DNA of 64,000 nucleotides, from the NCBI RefSeq assembly GCF_022429645.1, contig NZ_CP092480.1:2214501-2278500 (forward strand), written 5' to 3'. This DNA is from Lutibacter sp. A80. GTDB taxonomy: Bacteria; Bacteroidota; Bacteroidia; Flavobacteriales; Flavobacteriaceae. Of the stretch, positions 1 to 9,409 are shown piece after piece. A program made the translations under genes and the position numbers. The notes beneath the pieces are model-generated. The model saw only the letters and a program-made list of their open reading frames with translations, searched no databases and was not told where the DNA came from. How positions within the stretch are numbered: the stretch's first letter is position 1; each line of letters starts with the position of its first letter.

Positions 1-65
1 TTATACAAAGTAAAAGAAAAGTAATATTTCTTCAAAATTATAACTCATTGATTTAATTATAAGTT

Positions 66-2111
66 TTAAAAATTAATTTTCAGCTTATTTAAAGCTTCTT
101 CTACATTTTCTATTGGCAATTGACAAGTACCATCCACACATACATAAATTAAATTTTTAGTTTCAACAAACCTATTTTTCATTAATGGAATTGTACTGAG
201 TTTAGAACTTCCTCCAATTAATTTATTTGGTATATAATGCTTATTTATTTCTGAAACTATATGTTCAGAAGCTTTACCTAAAACTGCTATTTGATAAAAA
301 TTACCTGAAAAATTACACATTAACTGTAACCAATTAGAATATCCTGATCCGTAATTATATATTTTATGCGCTATATTTTGAAGCATTTGCTTACTTATAT
401 CTAAAAAATAACTATTCGAAAAATAATAACTTAATTTAAACAGGTTATTTGCCATTATCGAGTTTGAAGCTGGCATAACATTGTCTTCAATTTCCATTTT
501 ACGTGTTATTAGTTCATTATCTTTATTAGAAGTAAAATAAAACATTTTTCTTTTTTCATCAAAAAAATGATCTAAGCAATAATCTACTAATTGCTTGGCT
601 GTATTTAACCAAAGTTCTCCTGAAGTTGCTTCATATAAAGAAATATACGCATCAATTACAGTTGCATAATCTTCTAAAAAGCCATTTATAGTACTACTCC
701 CATTTTTATAACTATGATTTAAACTACCGTCTTCTTGTAATTGTTTTGTGTAAATAAAGGTTGCATTTTTTATTGCTACTTCTAAAAAATGAGGCTCATT
801 AAATACTTTATAAGCATCTATGTAACCTTTTAACATTAATGCATTCCATGAAGTTAACGATTTATCATCTAATCGAGGTCGTTCTTTTTTAGCACGTTCT
901 TTTAATAAAACTTTTTTCCAAATTTTAACTTTGCTCTCTAATTCTAAAACTGAAATTGAATTCTTTTTAGCAATTTCTACATCATCATTTTTTCTAATTA
1001 ACACATAATTATCATGCTCCCAAAAACCATAATAATTTACATTATAATATTCAGAAAACAGCTGAAAATCATTTTTTAAAATAGCTTCTAACTCTTGTTT
1101 TGTCCAAACGTAAAAAGCACCTTCTTCTAATTTTCCTTTTGAATTTACACTATCTGCATCTAATGAAGAATAAAAAGCTCCTTCATTATTTGTTAATTCA
1201 TCTTCAACAAACTGAAGCGTTTCGTAGACTACGCTTTTATATAATTTATTTTTTGTGGCTTGGTAAGCTTCAGCATATAAACTTACTAACTGGCCATTGT
1301 CATACAGCATTTTTTCAAAATGTGGCACATGCCATTTTTTATCAACTGAATACCTAGAAAAACCTCCTCCAATTTGATCGTAAACACCACCATAAGCCAT
1401 ATTAGTTAACGAGGTATTTACATAGGTTAATATTTCAGAATTATTTGCTTGGATAGCGTAACGTAATAAAAAACTATAATTATTTGGCATTGGAAATTTG
1501 GGAGCTCCTCTTCTACCTCCTAAATCAAAATCCATATGCTGTTTCCATTCATCAATAACAGTTTCTAATTCTGAAACTGAAAATTCTTCTCTATTACTAT
1601 TTAAGGAAATTAAATCTGTATTTTTTATGCCTTCTGTAAGTTTTACGGCATAATCTATTACTTGATTTGGCTTTTCTTTATACATTTTACTCAATTGACC
1701 TAAAGCTTGTATCCAATTTTCTTTTGAAACATACGTTGCTCCCCAAATTGGTCTTCCATCAGGCAGCGCTACACAATTAAGTGGCCAACCTCCACTACCA
1801 GTCATTAATTGAATTGCATTCATATAAACTTGATCAATATCTGGACGCTCTTCTCTATCAACTTTTATAGAGATAAAATGTTGGTTCATAACCGCTGCAA
1901 CATCTTCATCTTCAAAGCATTCATGTTCCATAACATGACACCAGTGACAAGATGAGTAACCAATTGAAATAAGTAATAATTTATTTTCTTTTTTTGCAGA
2001 ATCCAGAGCTGTAGCATTCCAAGCTTGCCAATTTACAGGGTTATGAGCATGTTGCAACAAATATGGACTTGTTTCACTTATTAAATTATTGGTAAATTTA
2101 TGGGTATTCAT
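66..2111 (-). CDS. DUF255 thioredoxin-domain protein (YyaL/SSP411 family)
   Basis: This 681-residue protein has the family architecture: an N-terminal thioredoxin-like domain (about residues 1-170) followed by an (alpha/alpha)6-barrel region resembling N-acylglucosamine 2-epimerases. The opening motif [14 protein letters not shown] and the redox motif CHWC (C55, C58) are diagnostic. No signal peptide is visible, so it is probably cytoplasmic. The biochemical role of the family is not settled; thiol-disulfide chemistry is an inference from the CxxC. It is a single gene that ends near the left window edge and is separated from dodecin by a strong hairpin. Length is normal for the family (about 670-700). 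Confidence 0.93.
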   Translation of the reverse strand: MNTHKFTNNLISETSPYLLQHAHNPVNWQAWNATALDSAKKENKLLLISIGYSSCHWCHVMEHECFEDEDVAAVMNQHFISIKVDREERPDIDQVYMNAIQLMTGSGGWPLNCVALPDGRPIWGATYVSKENWIQALGQLSKMYKEKPNQVIDYAVKLTEGIKNTDLISLNSNREEFSVSELETVIDEWKQHMDFDLGGRRGAPKFPMPNNYSFLLRYAIQANNSEILTYVNTSLTNMAYGGVYDQIGGGFSRYSVDKKWHVPHFEKMLYDNGQLVSLYAEAYQATKNKLYKSVVYETLQFVEDELTNNEGAFYSSLDADSVNSKGKLEEGAFYVWTKQELEAILKNDFQLFSEYYNVNYYGFWEHDNYVLIRKNDDVEIAKKNSISVLELESKVKIWKKVLLKERAKKERPRLDDKSLTSWNALMLKGYIDAYKVFNEPHFLEVAIKNATFIYTKQLQEDGSLNHSYKNGSSTINGFLEDYATVIDAYISLYEATSGELWLNTAKQLVDYCLDHFFDEKRKMFYFTSNKDNELITRKMEIEDNVMPASNSIMANNLFKLSYYFSNSYFLDISKQMLQNIAHKIYNYGSGYSNWLQLMCNFSGNFYQIAVLGKASEHIVSEINKHYIPNKLIGGSSKLSTIPLMKNRFVETKNLIYVCVDGTCQLPIENVEEALNKLKINF

Positions 2112-2142
2112 AATTTTTAATATGACTTATTTTAATAAAAGA

Positions 2143-2180
2143 AGAGGTTGTTTAAAAAGTTAACTTTTTAAACAGCCTCT
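2143..2180. terminator. Perfectly symmetric long hairpin, probable bidirectional terminator
   Basis: Two 19-base arms meet without a loop, with one G-T type mismatch. T-rich sequence follows on the plus side. It lies between the dodecin gene and the DUF255 gene, both on the minus strand. The inner part of the stem, GTTTAAAAAGTT, recurs in related form in the hairpins at 3285 and 6778. Confidence 0.7.
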
Positions 2181-2202
2181 TTTTAGCTGATGAAATAATT
2201 AT

Positions 2203-2403
2203 TTATTTTACTTCAAAAGTAATTTTTACATTTACTCTAAATTCTGAAACTTCATTATCATCAACCACAACACTTTGCGATTGTACAAAAGCAGATTTAA
2301 TATGCTTTACACTTTTTGAAGCATGCGTAATTGCATTTTTAGTAGCATCTTCCCAACTTTTGTTAGAACTCGCCATTACTTCAATAACTTTCATTACTGC
2401 CAT
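2203..2403 (-). CDS. Dodecin family flavin-binding protein
   Basis: This 66-residue protein matches dodecin in length and pattern: start MAVMKVIEVMASS, central SWEDATKNAI helix and C-terminal beta strands ending in KITFEVK. Dodecins form hollow dodecamers that bind and store flavins in the cytoplasm. It stands alone on the minus strand, upstream of a hairpin. A flavin buffer fits a genome with flavin-rich respiratory enzymes, but no direct link is shown. Confidence 0.92.
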   Translation of the reverse strand: MAVMKVIEVMASSNKSWEDATKNAITHASKSVKHIKSAFVQSQSVVVDDNEVSEFRVNVKITFEVK

Positions 2404-2490
2404 ATTTTTCAGTTTTAAAATTAATAATACTTAAATATACGAAATATCCTTAAAACTAACAATCGTCACATTTTACCCTATTATAAATAT

Positions 2491-2498
2491 TAACTTTG
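2491..2498 (+). promoter_or_regulatory. Bacteroidota -7 promoter element
   Basis: TAACTTTG followed by C matches the Bacteroidota housekeeping -7 consensus TAnnTTTG. It lies 20 bases upstream of the ATG at 2519. No clear -33 TTG is visible. Confidence 0.55.
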
Positions 2499-2518
2499 CA
2501 CGTTTTAAAAATTTACGC

Positions 2519-3265
2519 ATGAAATATATTGTTTCAATCTTATTTATTTTAATCAGTCTTAATTATACAAACGCCCAAACTAAGATTTTAAAAGATAATG
2601 GGGCATGGTTAACATTAACCAATAAAATTAAAATTTCTGAAAAAATTTCTATTAGCAACGTAACACAACAGCGCCGAGTTAATTTTTTAAAAAACACACA
2701 AGGCTTTTTGTATTCACCAAGTATTAATTATAAAATATCTAACAGAGTAACTGTTGGAGCCGGATTTATGCATTATAAATACTTTACTAACGGTGTTTCA
2801 CATGCTTCTATTAATAAAGATGAATATAGATATTATCAGGATGTAACAGTAAATTCTATGCTTGGAAACTTTAAAATTAATAATCGTTTTAGATTTGAAG
2901 AACGTGTAATTGATTTAATTAACGCAAACGTAACTCCAAATGTAATTGATGGCTCTAAATATGTAAACAGATTTAGGTACAGAATACAAGCTACTACCAA
3001 TTTAGTGAAATTAAAAAACAATACTTTTATTCTGGGAAAACTATCTAACGAAACTAGAATTCGTTTTGCTGGTGGAGGAATAAATGAACCCGATTTTGAT
3101 CAAAATAATTTTGCCGCATTATTAGGTTGTAAATTACTTACAAACTCTACAGTATGGATAGGCTATGGAAGGTATTATTATAAAATAGATGCTTCTCACT
3201 ATGTTTCTAATAATATTTTACACGTTAATTTAAGCTACAATTTTGATTTAACAAAAAAAGCTTAG
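2519..3265 (+). CDS. DUF2490 domain-containing outer-membrane beta-barrel protein
   Basis: The 248-residue product begins with a Sec signal peptide (about residues 1-19, ending NAQ). It continues with alternating beta strands and short turns such as RVTVGAGFMHYKYF, the pattern of the DUF2490 family, predicted to be small outer-membrane barrels. No substrate or partner is apparent. A promoter sits 20 bases upstream and a long inverted repeat follows. It is a single gene between minus-strand genes. Family assignment is by sequence pattern; function is unknown. Confidence 0.8.
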   Translation: MKYIVSILFILISLNYTNAQTKILKDNGAWLTLTNKIKISEKISISNVTQQRRVNFLKNTQGFLYSPSINYKISNRVTVGAGFMHYKYFTNGVSHASINKDEYRYYQDVTVNSMLGNFKINNRFRFEERVIDLINANVTPNVIDGSKYVNRFRYRIQATTNLVKLKNNTFILGKLSNETRIRFAGGGINEPDFDQNNFAALLGCKLLTNSTVWIGYGRYYYKIDASHYVSNNILHVNLSYNFDLTKKA

Positions 3266-3284
3266 TAAAGGTTATAATTCAAAA

Positions 3285-3415
3285 AAAAGCTATTTAAAAA
3301 GTTAAACTTTCGTCACCCGAATTTAATTCAAGTTTTCACAATAATTGTTTATTAATGTGATCTAACACCGAAACAAATTCAGTATAACAAGTTTGTTGCT
3401 TTTTAAATAGCTTTT
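3285..3415. repeat. Long-loop inverted repeat with an internal dispersed element
   Basis: A 17-base arm at 3285-3301 (AAAAGCTATTTAAAAAG) pairs perfectly with 3399-3415. The 97-base interior holds a degenerate copy of a second repeat: CGTCACCCGAA near 3311 and AAACAAATTCAGTATAACA at 3371-3389. The arms resemble those of the hairpins at 2143 and 6778, as if a terminator had received an insertion. It lies between convergent genes (DUF2490 on plus, the aminotransferase on minus), so it may end transcription from both sides. Confidence 0.65.
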
Positions 3416-3432
3416 ATAATATAAGAACTGTA

Positions 3433-4620
3433 CTAAGCCAATGCTTTTTCAATTCTGGTAACAGCTTCTCTTAAATTTTCTTCAGACGCTGCATACGAAA
3501 TTCTTATACAATCTGGAGCTCCAAATGCTTCACCTGTTACAGTAGCAATATTAGCTTCTTCCAATAAAAACAGTGAAAAATCTGTTGCATTTTCAATTTT
3601 ATGACCTTTTATTTCCTTACCAAAGAATGCAGAAACATCTGGAAAAATATAAAAAGCTCCACCTGGTATATTCAATTTAAAACCATCAATTTTACCTAAT
3701 AAATCCAACACCATATCTCTACGCTTATGGAATTCATCAACCATATATTGAATTTTAGAAACAGGTGCATCTAACGCTGCAATTGTAGCGCGTTGAGCTA
3801 TACAATTTGCTCCTGAAGTTATTTGACCTTGTAATTTATTACAAGCTCTAGCTATCCATTCTGGCGCTCCAATATATCCAATTCTCCATCCAGTCATAGC
3901 AAAAGCTTTTGCTACACCATTTACAGTAATTGTTCTATCGTACATACTTTCAATAGCTGCAAAACTAAACATAGTTTCACCATAGTTTATATGTTCATAA
4001 ATCTCATCTGAAAGAATATAAATATTTGGATATTTTTCTAAAACAGCTGCCAATGCTCTATATTCAGCTTCACTATATATAGAACCACTTGGATTATTTG
4101 GTGAATTAAATAAAATTAACTTTGTTTTAGGTGTAATTGCTGCTTCTAATTGCTCAGGCGTAATTTTAAAATCTGTATCAACTGAAGAAGGAATTTCTTT
4201 ATAAGTTGCTTCAGAAAAAATTGCTAATGCAGAATAACTAACCCAATATGGTGCTGGTAATAATACTTCATCACCTGGATTTAATAAAACTTGTAATGCA
4301 TTTGCAATTGATTGTTTAGCTCCTGTTGAAACTACAACCTGACTTGGTTTATAATCTAATCCATTATCACGTTTAAATTTATTGATAATAGACTCTTTTA
4401 AATCTGCATAACCATCAACAGGGCTATAAGAGTTATAATTATCTTTTACAGCTTGAATTGCTGCATCTTTAATAAATTCAGGCGTATTAAAATCTGGCTC
4501 TCCTAAACTTAAGCTAATAATGTCTTTTCCTGCTGCCTTTAACTCTCTAGCTTTAGCTGCCATTGCTAAAGTTGCAGATACTGGTAAACTGTTAATTCTG
4601 TTTGATAATTGATTTTTCAT
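3433..4620 (-). CDS. aspC: PLP-dependent aspartate aminotransferase (class I, Ib type)
   Basis: This 395-residue fold-type I aminotransferase has the SLSLGEPDF N-terminal motif, the NSPNNPSG substrate/PLP motif (172-179), the SDEIYEH segment and the PLP lysine K238 in VNGVAKAFAMTGWR. It should interconvert aspartate and 2-oxoglutarate with oxaloacetate and glutamate in the cytoplasm. Ib enzymes can also accept prephenate, and sequence alone does not settle this. It lies 10 bases downstream of the desaturase gene on the same strand, so the two are probably cotranscribed, without an obvious pathway link. Confidence 0.92.
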   Translation of the reverse strand: MKNQLSNRINSLPVSATLAMAAKARELKAAGKDIISLSLGEPDFNTPEFIKDAAIQAVKDNYNSYSPVDGYADLKESIINKFKRDNGLDYKPSQVVVSTGAKQSIANALQVLLNPGDEVLLPAPYWVSYSALAIFSEATYKEIPSSVDTDFKITPEQLEAAITPKTKLILFNSPNNPSGSIYSEAEYRALAAVLEKYPNIYILSDEIYEHINYGETMFSFAAIESMYDRTITVNGVAKAFAMTGWRIGYIGAPEWIARACNKLQGQITSGANCIAQRATIAALDAPVSKIQYMVDEFHKRRDMVLDLLGKIDGFKLNIPGGAFYIFPDVSAFFGKEIKGHKIENATDFSLFLLEEANIATVTGEAFGAPDCIRISYAASEENLREAVTRIEKALA

Positions 4621-4630
4621 ATAAAATTAT

Positions 4631-5731
4631 TTAAACGTGTGCTGGTTTTACACCCAATGTTTTTAGTTGATTAAAATGTTCTATTAGAGCTTTTCTAAAT
4701 GTTTTATATTCATTATAAGGTAAATTAAACTCATTTGCGGTTTCCTTTACAATTTTAGCAATTTTTCCATAATGAATATGCGAAATATGTGGAAAAATAT
4801 GATGTTCTACTTGATGATTAAGGCCTCCTGTATACCAAGATAAAAATTTATTTTTTGGCGCAAAATTTGAAGTGGTATATAATTGATGAATAGCCCAGGT
4901 ATGCTCTAAATTTCCCTCTTTATCTGGCAATGGCATTTCGGTTTGAGGAACCACATGTGCTAACTGAAAAACAACACTTAATATCATTCCTGCCGTATAA
5001 TGCATTACAAAAAATCCAATCAATACTTTCCACCAAGCTATATCTAAAACAGTTAATGGCAATACTATCCAAAGCAAATAATAAATTATTTTAGTAATTA
5101 TTAAAATAGTCCATTCTTTAGCTGGATTTGGAAACTCTCCATAAGAAAGTTTACGCTTTAAATAACTACTCATTTGTTTAAAATCTGTAGTAATAGCCCA
5201 ATTAATAGTTAGCAAACCATATAAAAATATGGAATAGTATTTTTGAAATTTATGCATTCTAAACCATTTTGAATGTTTAGAAAAACGAATAATTCTACCA
5301 GCATCTATATCTTCATCGTGCCCTTGAATGTTTGTAAATGTATGATGCAATACATTGTGCTGCACTTTCCAATTATAAACATTACCAGCTAAAATATACA
5401 TACTGCTTCCCATTAATTTATTCACCCACTTTTTGCTTGAAAAAGATTCGTGATTACTATCGTGCATTACATTCATACCAACACCTGCCATACCAATTCC
5501 AATAACAACTGTTAATAAAAGTAACGCCCATTGTGGCATTTGTACAGTTAAAATTAACACCAATGGAACTAAAAATACAGAAAACATAATTATTGCTTTT
5601 GTATATAACTTCCAATTTCCGGTACGTTTAATTTTATTTTCTTTGAAATAAGAATTCACCCTTTTATTAAGGGTTCTAAAAAATTTAGCTTTATCATTAC
5701 GAGAAAAGCTGATTGTTTTAATATTATTCAT
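4631..5731 (-). CDS. Membrane fatty-acid desaturase (acyl-CoA/acyl-lipid, front-end type)
   Basis: The 366-residue integral membrane di-iron desaturase has three histidine boxes: HDSNH (H90-H94), HNVLHH (H125-H130) and HQVEHH near residue 307. The QxxHH third box is typical of front-end and linoleoyl-CoA-type desaturases. Hydrophobic segments lie at about 44-64 and 68-88, with two more in the 170-250 region. It introduces a double bond into a fatty acyl chain in the inner membrane using O2. A promoter element lies at 5763-5770. It differs in fold from the soluble acyl-ACP desaturase at 50760. Confidence 0.92.
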   Translation of the reverse strand: MNNIKTISFSRNDKAKFFRTLNKRVNSYFKENKIKRTGNWKLYTKAIIMFSVFLVPLVLILTVQMPQWALLLLTVVIGIGMAGVGMNVMHDSNHESFSSKKWVNKLMGSSMYILAGNVYNWKVQHNVLHHTFTNIQGHDEDIDAGRIIRFSKHSKWFRMHKFQKYYSIFLYGLLTINWAITTDFKQMSSYLKRKLSYGEFPNPAKEWTILIITKIIYYLLWIVLPLTVLDIAWWKVLIGFFVMHYTAGMILSVVFQLAHVVPQTEMPLPDKEGNLEHTWAIHQLYTTSNFAPKNKFLSWYTGGLNHQVEHHIFPHISHIHYGKIAKIVKETANEFNLPYNEYKTFRKALIEHFNQLKTLGVKPAHV

Positions 5732-5762
5732 ACTATATTTTATCTATCTAAAACGTATGTGC

Positions 5763-5770
5763 CAAAATTA
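5763..5770 (-). promoter_or_regulatory. Bacteroidota -7 promoter element for the desaturase-aspC pair
   Basis: On the minus strand TAATTTTG, a TAnnTTTG match, lies about 31 bases upstream of the desaturase ATG. Confidence 0.5.
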
Positions 5771-5880
5771 CACCATTTTAGGTATTTAAATTAATTTTTG
5801 GGAAAAATATAACAATTTTTGAAAAGATGTTAATTTAATTTTTGAAATAGTAAATTTACAGCCAATTATTTTACACAATT

Positions 5881-6507
5881 ATGAAGACACTTTTAAATCA
5901 TTTTCCTAACATTACTGAAACCCAAAAAAAACAATTTTCTAAACTAGAAGAATTGTACAAATTTTGGAATGCACAAATTAATGTAATCTCAAGAAAAGAT
6001 ATTGACGAACTATACACCAAACACGTATTACATTCTTTAGGTATTGCAAAAGTTCAAGCTTTTAAACCTGGAACAAAAGTATTAGATGTAGGCACAGGCG
6101 GTGGTTTTCCTGGTATTCCGTTAGCAATTCTATTTCCAGAAACTAGTTTTTATTTAGTTGATTCTATTGGAAAAAAAATAAAAGTTGTAAATGAAGTTGC
6201 AACTGCTTTAGACTTAAAAAATGTAAAAGCAGAACAGATTAGAGCCGAAAATGTAAAAGGTGAATTCGACTTTATTGTAAGCAGAGCGGTTACAAAAATG
6301 GATGATTTTGTAAAATGGACACGTAAAAAAATAGCAAAAAAACAACATCACGAAATTAAAAATGGCATTTTATATTTAAAAGGTGGTGATTTAACTGACG
6401 AATTGGCAAATTTCTCAAATGCAACCCTTTATAATTTAACCGACTATTTTGATGATGAATTTTTCGAAACAAAAAAAGTGGTACATATTCCGTTGAAGAA
6501 ACGATAA
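5881..6507 (+). CDS. rsmG: 16S rRNA (guanine(527)-N(7))-methyltransferase RsmG
   Basis: At 208 residues it has the usual RsmG length. The SAM-binding loop VLDVGTGGGFPGIPLAI (about residues 69-85) is the family signature, followed by the FDFIVSRAV segment. It methylates G527 of 16S rRNA in the 530 loop. Here it is not beside gid/mnmG or parAB, but is followed by a small conserved zinc-knuckle-like ORF. Confidence 0.95.
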   Translation: MKTLLNHFPNITETQKKQFSKLEELYKFWNAQINVISRKDIDELYTKHVLHSLGIAKVQAFKPGTKVLDVGTGGGFPGIPLAILFPETSFYLVDSIGKKIKVVNEVATALDLKNVKAEQIRAENVKGEFDFIVSRAVTKMDDFVKWTRKKIAKKQHHEIKNGILYLKGGDLTDELANFSNATLYNLTDYFDDEFFETKKVVHIPLKKR

Positions 6508-6577
6508 ATATGACATTTGTTATAATTTATAATTAAAATAAAAGATATTTTTGTCTTAAATTAAAATTATAATAGAT

Positions 6578-6757
6578 ATGAGTCAAGTTAAAGCATGTTT
6601 AGTTTGTAAAAAAACTGCTACAGAAATACCGGTAACAAAGTTTTATTATCAAGAGAATGAATTCTATATCTGCCCACAACATATGCCAACCATAATTCAC
6701 AATCCACAAGAATTAATTGGTCTTTTAGATGGAGCTGAGGATTTTGAAGCAGTTTAG
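6578..6757 (+). CDS. Small conserved-looking protein with C-x2-C / C-x2-H knuckle
   Basis: This 59-codon ORF starts MSQVKACLVCKKTATEIPV and ends FEAVstop. Cysteines C7 and C10, then C32 and H35 (FYICPQHM), form a plausible zinc knuckle. It starts 70 bases after rsmG on the same strand and ends 20 bases before the next hairpin. Codon use matches its neighbours. No signal peptide or membrane segment is seen. I recognise no characterised family; the paired metal-ligand spacing and clean ORF suggest a real gene. Function unknown. Confidence 0.72.
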   Translation: MSQVKACLVCKKTATEIPVTKFYYQENEFYICPQHMPTIIHNPQELIGLLDGAEDFEAV

Positions 6758-6777
6758 CTTACTTTCAAAATAAAAAA

Positions 6778-6853
6778 GACTGTCTAAAAAGTTTATAAAC
6801 TCGTTAACCTGAAACAAGTTCGGGTTGACGAAAATTTCACTTTTTAGACAGCC
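6778..6853. repeat. Nested hairpin: terminator-like outer stem with inner palindrome
   Basis: The outer arms GACTGTCTAAAAAGT (6778-6792) and ACTTTTTAGACAGCC (6839-6853) pair with one G-U. Inside, 6802-6830 forms a second hairpin (CGTTAACCTGAA / TTCGGGTTGACG with two G-U pairs). The element lies between the small ORF and pruA (convergent), so it can serve as a bidirectional terminator. The outer and inner parts both resemble the element at 3285-3415. Confidence 0.68.
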
Positions 6854-6877
6854 TAATTATTCAATTAATTGTTGAAT

Positions 6878-8599
6878 CTATTTTTTCTTAAATCTATCTG
6901 ATAAATCTTTACCAAATTCTTTTAATTTTTCAACTGCACTTTCAACCTCTTTTTCAACAGTTTCAATTGTAGTTTCACCTAAAAACGGATATCTATAATC
7001 TGTTGGTGATACAAAGGTTTCTTTAATTGTACGGTTACTAACCCAGCGTAATAAGTTCCATACAGAACCAGCCTTATCATTAGTTCCAGAACCTCTAGCA
7101 CCTCCAAAAGGTTGTTGTCCAACAACCGCTCCAGTTGGCTTATCATTAATATAGAAATTACCCGCTGCGTTTTCTAATTTATTAGTTGCTACATCTATAA
7201 CATATCTGTCTCCACTAAATATAGCACCTGTTAAAGCAAACTCACTTGTTTTATCAACAACGTCTAAAATTTCTTCCCATTTTTCATCTTCATAAACATA
7301 AATGGTAATTATTGGTCCAAATAATTCAGTAGACATTGTTTTATATTGTGGATTTGTTGTAACAATTACAGTTGGCTCAATAAAATAACCAATACTATCG
7401 TCGTAACTTCCACCTACAATAATCTCCGCATCAGCATCAGCCTTAGCTTGATCTAAATAACTAGATAATTTTTTAAAAGCTCTATCGTCAATTACAGCGT
7501 TTATAAAGTTTGTTGTATCTTCTGGAGTTCCCATTTTAAAAGATTTTACATCTTCTATAACAGCTTCTTTAATTTCTGGCCATAAACTTTTTGGTAAATA
7601 AGCTCTTGAAGCTGCAGAACATTTTTGTCCTTGGTATTCAAAAGCACCTCTAGAAATTGCTGTTGCAACTTCTTGAGCATTTGAACTTGGGTGTGCCCAA
7701 ATAAAATCTTTACCACCAGTTTCACCTACAATTCTTGGGTAGGTTTTATAGGTATTCATATTTTTTCCTATAGTTTCCCAAAAACTATTAAATACTGGTG
7801 TAGATCCTGTAAAGTGAACTCCTGAAAAATCAGGGCTATTTAACAATACATCTGTAATTGTTCCAGAATTTCCTGTAACCATATTTATAACACCATCAGG
7901 TAAACCAGCAGCTTTAAATAACTCCATAATTACTTGTGCAGAATATACTTGAGAACGTGCAGGTTTCCAAATAACTACATTCCCCATTAGTGCTGGAGCT
8001 GCAGGTAAATTACCAGCAATTGCAGTAAAATTGAATGGTGTAATTGCATATACAAAACCTTCTAACGGACGGTATTCCATTCTGTTCCAAATACCTGGTG
8101 AAGATACTGGTTGATTGCTATAAATCTCAGTCATAAATTCTACGTTAAAACGTAAAAAATCGATTAATTCACAGGCTGAATCTATTTCTGCTTGGTAAAC
8201 ATTTTTAGATTGCGCAATCATTGTTGCAGCATTCATTTTATAACGGAAAGGACCTGCTAATAAATCGGCAGCTTTTAAAAATATTGCTGCTCTGTGTTCC
8301 CAACTAGTAGCTGCCCACTTAACTCTTGCTTCTGCAGCTTTTTTAACTGCTAACTCAATATGTTCTTTGTCTGCTGTATGGTATTGTCCAACACAATGTT
8401 TATGGTCATGTGGTGGATGAATATCTACCGTATTTCCGGTTCTAAATTCTTTTCCTCCAATATAAAATGGAATATCCACTTTTTGGTTATACATCTTTCT
8501 GTAAGTTTCCAATAAAAGTCTACGCTCTGGAGAACCTGGAGCATAAGATTTTACTGGTTCATTTACCGCCTTTGGTACATTATAAAATCCTGAAGCCAT
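6878..8599 (-). CDS. pruA: L-glutamate gamma-semialdehyde dehydrogenase (P5C dehydrogenase)
   Basis: The 573-residue aldehyde dehydrogenase matches stand-alone P5C dehydrogenases: N-terminus ending in APGSPER, the NFTAIAGNLPAAPALMGN segment, the GETGGKDF glutamate motif and the catalytic cysteine in GQKCSAASRAYLP. It oxidises glutamate semialdehyde/P5C to glutamate with NAD+, the second step of proline catabolism. No proline dehydrogenase gene is nearby. It carries a charged C-terminal tail of about 30 residues (rich in E and K, predicted helical), which makes it longer than the usual ~540. Confidence 0.95.
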   Translation of the reverse strand: MASGFYNVPKAVNEPVKSYAPGSPERRLLLETYRKMYNQKVDIPFYIGGKEFRTGNTVDIHPPHDHKHCVGQYHTADKEHIELAVKKAAEARVKWAATSWEHRAAIFLKAADLLAGPFRYKMNAATMIAQSKNVYQAEIDSACELIDFLRFNVEFMTEIYSNQPVSSPGIWNRMEYRPLEGFVYAITPFNFTAIAGNLPAAPALMGNVVIWKPARSQVYSAQVIMELFKAAGLPDGVINMVTGNSGTITDVLLNSPDFSGVHFTGSTPVFNSFWETIGKNMNTYKTYPRIVGETGGKDFIWAHPSSNAQEVATAISRGAFEYQGQKCSAASRAYLPKSLWPEIKEAVIEDVKSFKMGTPEDTTNFINAVIDDRAFKKLSSYLDQAKADADAEIIVGGSYDDSIGYFIEPTVIVTTNPQYKTMSTELFGPIITIYVYEDEKWEEILDVVDKTSEFALTGAIFSGDRYVIDVATNKLENAAGNFYINDKPTGAVVGQQPFGGARGSGTNDKAGSVWNLLRWVSNRTIKETFVSPTDYRYPFLGETTIETVEKEVESAVEKLKEFGKDLSDRFKKK

Positions 8600-8639
8600 A
8601 TTAATATTATTTTATAAATTTTTACTTTAAATTTGCACA

Positions 8640-8647
8640 CAAAGTTA
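8640..8647 (-). promoter_or_regulatory. Bacteroidota -7 promoter element for pruA
   Basis: Minus strand TAACTTTG (TAnnTTTG consensus) lies 40 bases upstream of the pruA ATG at 8599. Confidence 0.5.
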
Positions 8648-8706
8648 CAAAATAGTATTCACTTATTATTTTTGAAACTAATACTGATTAATCAAATTTT
8701 GATAGT

Positions 8707-9408
8707 ATGTGCACCGTTACTTTTCTTCCATTAAAAAACAATGGTTTTATTTTTACTTCTAATAGAGATGAAACTCCACTTAGAAAAACCATTCCTCCTA
8801 AAAAATATGAAGAAAATGGAGTGGAATTAGTTTTTCCGAAGGATGAATTAGCTGGTGGTACTTGGATTGGCACAAGCTCTAATAACAGATTGGTTTGTGT
8901 TTTAAACGGCGCTTTTAAAAAACATAACAGAAAAGAAAGCTATAAAAAAAGCAGAGGAATTATTGCTAAAGATGTTTTAAAAGCTAATAATTTTGAAGAA
9001 TATATTGAAAATTTAAATTTAAATGAAGTTGAACCATTTACCATGGTTATTGTTGATTGGAGCAACCCTAACTTAAGCTTATTTGAACTTGTTTGGGATG
9101 CAACTAAAAAGCATTTCAATAGATTAAAAAACGAACCTAAAATATGGTCTTCAGCTACATTGTATTCTGAATCTTCTAAAGAAACAAGGCAACAATGGTT
9201 TAAAACATGGGTTTCTGAAAGTAACTTTACTACATCAACTATTTTAAATTTTCATCATTCTGAAATTGGAGATAAAGAGCAATCTATTTTAATGAAACGA
9301 CCAAATGTTGAAACTGTTAGCATAACTTCAATAAAAAAAGAACATCAGAATATTGATTTATTATATGAAGATGTAATTCATAATTTAATATACAAAACAA
9401 GTATTTAG
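8707..9408 (+). CDS. NRDE family protein (TANGO2-like)
   Basis: The 233-residue protein begins MCTVTFLP and has the namesake motif SNRDE (18-22), followed by GGTWIGTSSNNRLVCVLNG, the typical NRDE-family core. An N-terminal Met-Cys is consistent with an Ntn-hydrolase-like fold using Cys2, which is known or proposed for the superfamily. Substrate is unknown. It ends one base before the convergent apaG stop. A small palindrome, ATCAAATTTTGAT, lies just upstream of the ATG. Confidence 0.85.
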   Translation: MCTVTFLPLKNNGFIFTSNRDETPLRKTIPPKKYEENGVELVFPKDELAGGTWIGTSSNNRLVCVLNGAFKKHNRKESYKKSRGIIAKDVLKANNFEEYIENLNLNEVEPFTMVIVDWSNPNLSLFELVWDATKKHFNRLKNEPKIWSSATLYSESSKETRQQWFKTWVSESNFTTSTILNFHHSEIGDKEQSILMKRPNVETVSITSIKKEHQNIDLLYEDVIHNLIYKTSI

Positions 9409-9409
9409 T

